This document shows, piece after piece, positions 31,901-38,193 of a stretch of DNA of 38,193 nucleotides. The notes beneath the pieces are model-generated. The model worked only from the letters and a program-made list of their open reading frames with translations, was not told the DNA's origin and made no database searches. This stretch comes from an uncultured Bacteroidota bacterium (GTDB lineage Bacteria; Bacteroidota; Bacteroidia; Bacteroidales; UBA12481): NCBI GenBank assembly GCA_903919925.1, contig CAIXKO010000514.1, forward strand, positions 1 to 38,193, given 5' to 3'. Every line of letters begins with the position of its first letter. Within the stretch, counting starts at the first letter, position 1. The translations under genes and the position numbers were made by a program.

Positions 31901-33103
31901 TTAGGTGTTAGCTCTTTTGGCACGCTCCCAGTTTACGGATTGTTTCTTTTTTATGTATCGCATGAAGCCAAGGTAAACTGAATAATTCATGATAAAGAAG
32001 TAGTAAGGAACAAACAGCAGTTTGACACTGATCTGCCGGAACTCGAGTATCCAGCCGAGGATAGCTGAAAAATAGAACAAAAGTTGGCCCAGGAAAAGGA
32101 TGGAATAAAATCCGGGAGAGCCAGCTTTTAACTCAAGCAAACTCAAAATAAGATTTGTTACCAGAATAATGGAGAGTGATAAAGGAGCGAGCGACCAACG
32201 CAGCACACGATGTGAAATGTATTGGAAGGACAATCTCCCATATTTAAAAACATTAAGCAATTTCCTTAGTCGGACAATGGATTGGATACCGCCGGCAGAG
32301 ATTCTGATTTTCCGTTTCAGTTCTTCCTTCACGTTAGCCGATGCCGTTTCGCTCGCGTAAGCTTCGGGATTATACTGAATGGTATAGCCTTTCATTGCGA
32401 TTCGAAGGGATATAATAAAATCATCGAGCAAAGTATCGGGCTCAACATCCTGGTATAACTCGGTGCGTACAGCAAAAAGCTCACCGGCTGCACCCACTAC
32501 TGAATACCATTCAGCGTCCCACTTTTTAAGGGTTGACTCATATTTCCAATAGATGCCCTCCCCTGCCCCGGCGGCTGCTTCAGCGGTATTCTGCTGTATG
32601 CGCTTTTCGCCGGAAACGCAACCTACTTTTGGATTACGGAACATATCAACAATAAGTCTGACTGACTCCGGACCTAACCTGGTATTGGCATCTGAAAAAA
32701 CGATTATCGGCGTGGTAACCAGTTTAACAGCCCTGTTCATGGCGGCAATTTTCCCATTCCGCTCTGGAAGGTGATATACGCTAACGCCCGGATATTTCGC
32801 CAAAAGATCCGGTGTGCCATCATTGGAACCGTCAGTAACCCAAACCATCCTGATCTTGTCCTTTGGATAGTTAAGTTCCAGACTGTTTTGAATTTTCATG
32901 TCCACGAAATCCTTTTCGTTATAGGCTGCTACCAGAAGTGTTACTTCGGGTAAATAATCCTCATTGCCTGAGAATTTTCGATTCAGCTTAAATAATCGTC
33001 GCACGCGGACCACGAAAAAAAGTAGTATGCCATATCCGATATAAGCATAGAATACAATAAAAACACATAACCAAAATACCACTTGTAAAGCAATCATATT
33101 CAT
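31901..33103 (-). CDS. Family 2 membrane glycosyltransferase
   Basis: A 400-residue processive-type GT2 enzyme. An N-terminal membrane helix (ALQVVFWLCVFIVFYAYIGY) precedes the GT-A domain: VTLLVAAYNE, nucleotide-binding VWVTDGSNDGT, metal-binding FSDANT (D-x-N variant of DxD), SGEKRI and the catalytic-base region DTLLDDFIISLRI. The QxxRW acceptor motif is replaced by KRKIRISAGG, as in one GT2 subgroup. Three or more membrane helices close the protein (from SLAPLSLSIILVTNLILSLL). It is the last gene of the minus-strand polysaccharide cluster, 15 bases after the fusion gene. The sugar is unknown. An ATG two codons downstream is also a possible start. Confidence 0.91.
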   Translation of the reverse strand: MNMIALQVVFWLCVFIVFYAYIGYGILLFFVVRVRRLFKLNRKFSGNEDYLPEVTLLVAAYNEKDFVDMKIQNSLELNYPKDKIRMVWVTDGSNDGTPDLLAKYPGVSVYHLPERNGKIAAMNRAVKLVTTPIIVFSDANTRLGPESVRLIVDMFRNPKVGCVSGEKRIQQNTAEAAAGAGEGIYWKYESTLKKWDAEWYSVVGAAGELFAVRTELYQDVEPDTLLDDFIISLRIAMKGYTIQYNPEAYASETASANVKEELKRKIRISAGGIQSIVRLRKLLNVFKYGRLSFQYISHRVLRWSLAPLSLSIILVTNLILSLLELKAGSPGFYSILFLGQLLFYFSAILGWILEFRQISVKLLFVPYYFFIMNYSVYLGFMRYIKKKQSVNWERAKRANT

Positions 33104-33118
33104 CAGTATTATAATGAA

Positions 33119-34963
33119 TTAAACTTTTTCCCATTCACCTGATTCAGCATTAAAACGCTTAATTACCCTGGCCGGGTTTCCAACAACTATAGAGAAATCC
33201 GGAATATCCCTGGTTACCACACTTCCAGCCCCGATTTGGCAGCGACGTCCAATTTTAACTCCGGCCAGCACAACCGAATTGGCTCCGATATGTGACTCCT
33301 CGCCAATAACTACCGGCCTGATATCCAATGGTTGAACACTTGAATTCCGGGTACCATCCTTGTAACCGTGATTAAACCCGCTGACAAAAACATGCTGGCC
33401 CAGTCCCGATCCGTTTCCCATGGTAACCGGGCCAATAATCACGCTCCCGATCCCCACCCTCACTCGTTTACCCAGGATAACATTGCCCGAGCCGTTGTTT
33501 ACCACACAATAACTTTCGATAGTGCTGTTGTCGCCCAATTCAAAGCGGTTATAAGGAAATACATCCATACGGGATTGCCGGCGGATTAAGGTATTGGTGC
33601 CCCTTTTATGGAAAAACCGATTAACAAAAAGCCGAATATACCAACGGGGGCGGGGCCTTCGATTTGGTGTAATCAGCCACATTGCCAGTTTTTGAATTTT
33701 CGGGTTCGACTTTAACCTGGCTTTCAATCCGGTATCGGGCATTTTTCTTGAATTTTGAGTTTCAGATTTTTCCTTTTCAACCACTTTCACTGCCTGGTAG
33801 ATTTGATCAACATTATTCTCCCAGGTGTGGCTGCGTGCAAAAGCTTTTCTTTGATTGGAAAGAGTGGGTGAATCTTCATCGAGTGCCTTTTGAATCAACG
33901 ATATGTAATCATTAACCGATTCACCCAGGTAAGTAAAATCAGCAAAATAATCCATGGCTTTTGTTGCACTGGCCACAGTAGGTTTTCCCATAGCCAGATA
34001 CTCATCGATTTTCCTTGGATAATTACCTATTGTTGCATCGTTGATCCTTTGGGGATTCAGGCAAACATCAAAACCTTGAATATAACCAGGCAATTCCTCC
34101 GGTTTTCTCGATCCCAGAAAGACAACATTCTGCTGCTCATGCAGTTTAGATTGCTTAAACACTTCATCTTCCGGGCCTACCAAAACCATGGTCCAATCGG
34201 GCTGGCGTGTTGCAATCTCCTCCATAGTTTCCACATTCAGCCTTCTGGAACTCAGGAATCCCACATACCCAATAACTGGCTTTTTAATAGATGAAAGGTC
34301 CGCTGGTACTACAATTATCTGTTTATCATCATTATAAGCCTCAATATCGCATCCCTGCCCCACCATATAAGAATGGGGATTAAACTTACGCCCATATTCG
34401 GTGTAGAGCGTTGAATTATTGACAATTACATCTGATTTTCGAATAAGCTGTGGCTCCAGTCTTACGCCGTGTTTTTTCCAAAATGGATTTTTGATCAGGT
34501 AATCCCTCATATAATAAATATATAGGGAGGGCTTAAGGAGTTCCTTTTGATAGAGGCCCAGGAACATGTTGCTGTCGTTGAAGAGATAATAGTTTGAGAA
34601 GTTCAGGTCCCTGATCGCCTTACGGATTTCATTGGCAAATCTCTTATTATTAATCAGGTTAAGCCGGTCAAAGATTTTCCCATCGGGCAGTGAATTGATT
34701 GATTCAATGATAGTTTTGGGATTTAAAACCCAAAGGTTTTGCTGTACTTGCTCGATAGCCTGTTCCTGGCCATTCAAAACCCGAATTCTCCGCTTTACTT
34801 TTTCGGTATTTTTTTCTGTATACCGGCTTTTTCTATCGAGCGGGTTATTCACGTAAAGTACTCGGTTATTGCGGCTCATTACCTCTGCGATATTTTTGCA
34901 ATTACTGCCGATTTCAATATCCCAGGGTTGAATGCCTATAACAATAATATCACGATTTTCCAT
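33119..34963 (-). CDS. Glycosyltransferase fused to hexapeptide-repeat acyltransferase
   Basis: A 614-residue bifunctional-looking protein. Residues 1-390 are a GT-B-type glycosyltransferase of the GT4-like kind: PWDIEIGSNCKNIAE near the start, KPVIGYVGFLSSR, VLVGPEDEVFKQS, and the donor-binding PRKIDEYLAMGKPTVAS. A linker with a basic segment (RRPRPRWYIRLFVNRFF) follows. Residues about 470-600 are left-handed beta-helix repeats (IGPVTMGNGSGLGQHVFVSG, VVIGEESHIGANSVVLAGV, QIGAGSVVTRDIPDFSIVVG, ending GNPARVIKRF), as in sugar O-acetyltransferases. The frame is continuous, so the fusion is real in this sequence. It could transfer and acetylate one residue of a polysaccharide. It starts 5 bases after the upstream GT4 gene. 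Confidence 0.9.
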   Translation of the reverse strand: MENRDIIVIGIQPWDIEIGSNCKNIAEVMSRNNRVLYVNNPLDRKSRYTEKNTEKVKRRIRVLNGQEQAIEQVQQNLWVLNPKTIIESINSLPDGKIFDRLNLINNKRFANEIRKAIRDLNFSNYYLFNDSNMFLGLYQKELLKPSLYIYYMRDYLIKNPFWKKHGVRLEPQLIRKSDVIVNNSTLYTEYGRKFNPHSYMVGQGCDIEAYNDDKQIIVVPADLSSIKKPVIGYVGFLSSRRLNVETMEEIATRQPDWTMVLVGPEDEVFKQSKLHEQQNVVFLGSRKPEELPGYIQGFDVCLNPQRINDATIGNYPRKIDEYLAMGKPTVASATKAMDYFADFTYLGESVNDYISLIQKALDEDSPTLSNQRKAFARSHTWENNVDQIYQAVKVVEKEKSETQNSRKMPDTGLKARLKSNPKIQKLAMWLITPNRRPRPRWYIRLFVNRFFHKRGTNTLIRRQSRMDVFPYNRFELGDNSTIESYCVVNNGSGNVILGKRVRVGIGSVIIGPVTMGNGSGLGQHVFVSGFNHGYKDGTRNSSVQPLDIRPVVIGEESHIGANSVVLAGVKIGRRCQIGAGSVVTRDIPDFSIVVGNPARVIKRFNAESGEWEKV

Positions 34964-34968
34964 GTCGG

Positions 34969-36120
34969 TTACTTTTTCGATTTTACACCTATCTCATGGT
35001 AAATACCCAGGACTTTTTCAGCCATTCCGCGCCATGAAAAGCGCTGAGCATTGGCCAGTCCCTTTGTTTTCAGTTCCAGTTGCAGCTTAGGGTCCTGCAT
35101 AATGGTGATCATTGCCTGTGCAATTTCCTCCGGTTTAAAAGGATCGATAATAAAAGCTCCGTCGCCGGCAACTTCAGGCATTGATGAAGTATTTGAAGTA
35201 ATCACCGGTGTTCCGCAAGCCTGTGCCTCCAGAATTGGTATACCAAAACTCTCCCGGAAGGAAGGATACAGGAAAAGATCAGCCAGGCTATAAATGGCAG
35301 GCAATTCAGCATTATTTACATATCCGGTAAGAAAAATATTGCTGATCAGGCCGGGCTTTCCAATTTCATCGAGTATGGAGGTAAGGTCCTGATGGTCAAA
35401 ATCGAGCATAACCAAGGGGATATCTAAACCAGTGCGCTCTCTAAAAATCGAATAAGCCAATAAAGTGCCTGGGGTATTCTTTTTCTGGACCGTATTTCCG
35501 AGAAAAAAGAAATAGTGCTCTGGCAGGCGGTATTTTGCTCTCATTTGTTCAACAACCTGCAAATCGGTTACTTCTTTAAAGTGCTCGCCTACACCATTAT
35601 AAACGGCTCTTAATTTAGTTGGATCGAGTTTAAAAAAGTCAGCAATCCGCTCTTTTTCATACTCACTAACGGTAATTACCCTGGCACTCTTTTTTACCAC
35701 GATAGGGACATTATGCCGACGGTAAACATTTCCAAATCGCTGATAAGCAGTGCCTTTCCCTTTTAATAGCGACAGAAAGCTCCCCTCCATATATATCATA
35801 TCGTGCAAGGTAAGCACCAGAGGGACCCCTGGCATTTCGGGTGCGGTATTGCTGGTACAGTGTAAAATATCGCATTTTAGTCGTTTTGCAGCCCTCGGCA
35901 AAGCAATCTGCTCCCAGGTGGGATATGGTCCACCTCCGAGCTCAACTACCTTAAAATTAGCTGTTTCATCAATGCATTTATCAACATCCGGTTTAACTAA
36001 AATAAAGTATTCATTTACCTTGTCAATCTCCTGGAGGTTTTTAATGAGTTCGAGAACCACAACATCCATACCGTGCTTCTTTTCTCTGAACAATCGCTGA
36101 GCTTCAATGGCAATTCTCAT
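34969..36120 (-). CDS. Family 4 glycosyltransferase
   Basis: A 383-residue GT-B retaining glycosyltransferase. The N-terminal domain (MRIAIEAQRLFREKKHGMDV, LTLHDMIYMEG, ARVITVSEYEKERI) and the C-terminal domain (FFFLGNTVQKKNTPGTLLAY, PSFRESFGIPILEAQACGTP) follow the GT4 pattern; the E-x7-E motif is ESFGIPILE. Donor and acceptor are unknown. It sits between a GT2 and a GT-acyltransferase fusion, with 22- and 5-base gaps, so it belongs to the same exopolysaccharide transcript. Confidence 0.93.
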   Translation of the reverse strand: MRIAIEAQRLFREKKHGMDVVVLELIKNLQEIDKVNEYFILVKPDVDKCIDETANFKVVELGGGPYPTWEQIALPRAAKRLKCDILHCTSNTAPEMPGVPLVLTLHDMIYMEGSFLSLLKGKGTAYQRFGNVYRRHNVPIVVKKSARVITVSEYEKERIADFFKLDPTKLRAVYNGVGEHFKEVTDLQVVEQMRAKYRLPEHYFFFLGNTVQKKNTPGTLLAYSIFRERTGLDIPLVMLDFDHQDLTSILDEIGKPGLISNIFLTGYVNNAELPAIYSLADLFLYPSFRESFGIPILEAQACGTPVITSNTSSMPEVAGDGAFIIDPFKPEEIAQAMITIMQDPKLQLELKTKGLANAQRFSWRGMAEKVLGIYHEIGVKSKK

Positions 36121-36142
36121 TTTTATTATTCCTTTCCCGTGT

Positions 36143-37372
36143 TCATTTTTGATTGGATTTATTCTCCGTCACCCCATGCTGGGTGTGAATAAAAGTCTTA
36201 TTAGCACCTTTGAGTTTGAATAACGACCTGAACATCAGCCAAAAACCCATTGGCAATGTTAAAAGAGCCAATAAAGTTTGTTTGGTATAAAACTTTCTGT
36301 TCACTGAAAAAGCAAAAGCCAGAACTGTCAATATCCACACTACAAACCAGCATAAAAAGCTAAGAGCCAGGAACTCACTAGTCCACATATAATTAATCAG
36401 GGAAGCGGCCCCCATTATAGCAGTTAAAATGGTCATTATTCCGAGCAGCAGGATCCGTGGAGGCTGAATCATTTGATAAACCTTATCAAGGTAATCGATG
36501 TTAAAGCGGGTAAGGAACTGAATTAATCCATCCAGGGCAAACCTTCTGAAATAAACGAACTGAGCGGAGAGCCACCGGCGGCGCTGGTTCTCGAAAACTG
36601 CCTGTTTCTGCACTTTTTCATCTAATACCAGGGCATCATCCAGATATTCAATTTTAATACGATCGCGCAGCATGGTTAATTCCAGCTCTTTATCGAATCC
36701 TCCGATTGCTTTTATTTCGGTCATTCGCTTTTTAAACAGATCGTATTGAAAGGCCATTCCTGACCCAATCAAAGCCGAAGATAAACCGGCAACCCGGTGA
36801 CCTTTTCTGAAAATGTGATTATTGATTTCTTCACTCACCGAGTCGAGCAAAGCCATGGTGGTATTCATATTCTTAGCCATCCGGTGGCCCTGAACAGCAA
36901 TGAAACCAGATTCAAAAGCCTGATTAATCTTGTACAGAAAATCGGGCGCCATAATGTTATCCGCGTCAAGCACCACAGCAACCTGATAATCATCGCCAAT
37001 AGCGGCCATAGCCGCATTTAAAGCCTTTGATTTGGTGCTCTTTTCAAATACTACTTCAATCACTTTAATTGGCATTTTTTTAAGGGCCGCAATGGTTTCA
37101 GGCTGAAACGAATCGGCGATTACCACCACATCAAATGATTCTGAAGGATAGGTCTGGTTGAGCGATGCCTCTGCTACCTCCAGAATTACCGTATCCTCTT
37201 TATATCCAGGTATGAGAACCGCCATTTTCCGGAGATTTGCAGTCGGTTGAACTTTTCTGCGGTACGGAAAGATTCCCAGAAATGCAAAGATGAAAATATA
37301 AACGGCTGCCAGACCCAGATAAACATAAACAATCAGTTCAAGGCAATTGACAACTAATTTTATGAATTCCAT
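36143..37372 (-). CDS. Family 2 membrane glycosyltransferase
   Basis: A 409-residue membrane GT2. It starts with a membrane helix (LELIVYVYLGLAAVYIFIFA), then the GT-A fold: MAVLIPGYKED, VVIADSFQPET in place of the usual DGS, metal-binding VVLDADNIMAPDFL and an acceptor motif QRRRW (QxxRW) in VFENQRRRWLSAQ. Three or four C-terminal helices follow. It resembles chain-extending enzymes such as cellulose or poly-N-acetylglucosamine synthases but without further domains; the product is unknown. It lies 4 bases after the amidotransferase and 22 before the GT4. Confidence 0.9.
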   Translation of the reverse strand: MEFIKLVVNCLELIVYVYLGLAAVYIFIFAFLGIFPYRRKVQPTANLRKMAVLIPGYKEDTVILEVAEASLNQTYPSESFDVVVIADSFQPETIAALKKMPIKVIEVVFEKSTKSKALNAAMAAIGDDYQVAVVLDADNIMAPDFLYKINQAFESGFIAVQGHRMAKNMNTTMALLDSVSEEINNHIFRKGHRVAGLSSALIGSGMAFQYDLFKKRMTEIKAIGGFDKELELTMLRDRIKIEYLDDALVLDEKVQKQAVFENQRRRWLSAQFVYFRRFALDGLIQFLTRFNIDYLDKVYQMIQPPRILLLGIMTILTAIMGAASLINYMWTSEFLALSFLCWFVVWILTVLAFAFSVNRKFYTKQTLLALLTLPMGFWLMFRSLFKLKGANKTFIHTQHGVTENKSNQK

Positions 37373-37376
37373 AAGA

Positions 37377-38193
37377 TTACTTTATTAAATCAGTCAGTCG
37401 CTTAACAGACCTGCCATTGATGACAGTTTCCCACCAAACAGCCAAAACCAGCAGATTAAAGAGCTTGAAAGCTTGTAACTGTGAGTACCAGAACCAATTA
37501 GGATTACCTTGGTTTTCTTTGCGATATCGTTGAATAAACTCGGTTACCCAAGACATATTGATACCTGAGTTGATCAAACCTGACTGCAAAATCACTTTTT
37601 CGGTCAGATCGAGATTGGCTGTTGATTTGAAGAACAAGGGTAGAGGAGCAAAACCGCCCTGTTTTTTCTTAGTCATCAGCTCCTTAGGCATTGAGGCAGC
37701 AAATAGTTTCCGGTGAATGACCTTGCTTTTTCCACGGCCTTTAAGCAGATCCTTATACTCACCAGCAAAACGGTAACCTCTTGGCAATTGCGACTGGAAT
37801 GCAGCAACATCCTTATCCATATAAGGGAAAGCAATATTGATATCGCGGAGTGCCGCATTTTGCCCGGCTTTAAATAATATCACTTCATTAATTACCTGTT
37901 TTACATCCACATAATATTGGCGCTGGAAGAAAAACTCATCAAAATCGCGCGATGGTTTAAGTCTGGTGGGTAGTCCATATTTGCGTGAATCCGCATTTTT
38001 CAAGCCCAAAGATTTCAGCTCGCCTGGTGAAAATCCAAAGGCATCGCCATATAGGATATTAAGAATTTTGCGATTGTGGAAAGCATAGCGGAATAGATTA
38101 TCGTCATGAGAACTAGTTCTTTTGCTCTCCATCCGGTAAAAAGCTTTTTGAAGGAATCCCATACCGAAACTTCTAATCAGGTGATTCATTGCC
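37377..38193 (-). CDS. Asparagine-synthase-like amidotransferase, C-terminal part
   Basis: The last 270 or so residues of an asparagine-synthetase-like protein; the frame is open through the right edge of the window, so the start, the glutaminase domain and the SGGxDS pyrophosphate loop are not visible. The visible part has the C-terminal pattern of the family: INIAFPYMDKDVAAFQSQLP (usual R-PFLD--L--F---LP), SKVIHRKLFAASMPKELM and KKKQGGFAPLPLFF (usual K-GF--P). Members in exopolysaccharide clusters are thought to amidate sugar or polymer carboxyls rather than make asparagine. It is the first visible gene of the minus-strand polysaccharide run. Confidence 0.85.
   Translation of the reverse strand, partial: AMNHLIRSFGMGFLQKAFYRMESKRTSSHDDNLFRYAFHNRKILNILYGDAFGFSPGELKSLGLKNADSRKYGLPTRLKPSRDFDEFFFQRQYYVDVKQVINEVILFKAGQNAALRDINIAFPYMDKDVAAFQSQLPRGYRFAGEYKDLLKGRGKSKVIHRKLFAASMPKELMTKKKQGGFAPLPLFFKSTANLDLTEKVILQSGLINSGINMSWVTEFIQRYRKENQGNPNWFWYSQLQAFKLFNLLVLAVWWETVINGRSVKRLTDLIK

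Noticed and set aside
33890-34294. 134-codon plus-strand open frame
   Set aside because: Antisense to the glycosyltransferase-acyltransferase fusion, with no supporting motif.

Overview
The window looks like a chromosomal segment from a member of the Bacteroidota, probably an anaerobic or microaerophilic Bacteroidales/Marinilabiliales-type organism. That placement is an inference from gene content. The supporting families are a TonB-dependent receptor with an N-terminal carboxypeptidase-regulatory-like domain, a BatA/VWA-type membrane protein, a C69 dipeptidase, a SPOR-tailed beta-barrel, a small winged-helix regulator and a ferredoxin-less indolepyruvate oxidoreductase alpha subunit. Several intergenic regions carry Bacteroidota-type promoters (TTTG about 18-21 bases upstream of TAnnTTTG). 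Genes are densely packed with many stop/start overlaps. No rRNA, tRNA, CRISPR array, transposase or phage gene was found.

Layout. (1) 1-5519, plus strand: end of queA, a YgiQ-type radical SAM protein, an exported M19 dipeptidase, a cation-diffusion-facilitator exporter and an MFS transporter, tightly spaced. (2) 5512-9728, minus strand: threonine aldolase, rhomboid protease, alkaline phosphatase, methylglyoxal synthase and a YhcC-type radical SAM protein, read in that order and almost without gaps. (3) 9821-11203: aminopeptidase P, followed by a 408-base gene-free stretch full of palindromic repeats and a terminator. (4) 11612-17089, minus strand: a Spy-like exported protein, an ECF sigma factor with a strong terminator, a MerR/CarH-like regulator, a YbhN-type membrane protein, a C69 dipeptidase and an exported glutathione peroxidase. 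(5) 17261-20079, plus strand: a barrel-Ig-SPOR fusion followed closely by a degenerate serine dehydratase homologue. (6) 20065-21395, minus strand: a 59-residue winged-helix protein translationally coupled to a CBM9-like lipoprotein. (7) 21517-24623: a sugar nucleotidyltransferase-like protein and iorA-iorB. (8) 24734-31727, plus strand: a two-gene outer-membrane module (carboxypeptidase-like domain protein and TonB-dependent receptor), a BatA-like VWA protein, ornithine aminotransferase and a DUF3943-like protein. (9) 31901-38193, minus strand: part of an exopolysaccharide-type cluster with three glycosyltransferases, a glycosyltransferase-hexapeptide acyltransferase fusion and the end of an asparagine-synthase-like amidotransferase.

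Most genes are ordinary housekeeping or envelope genes. The most unusual observations are two likely neofunctionalised proteins. One is a full-length serine dehydratase homologue (18844-20079) that has lost all three iron-sulfur cysteines and the N-terminal serine-binding motif, and sits 17 bases behind a SPOR-tailed barrel. The other is a CarH/LitR-like regulator (12853-13734) that has lost the histidines expected for cobalamin, with an inverted repeat lying in the spacer of its own promoter.
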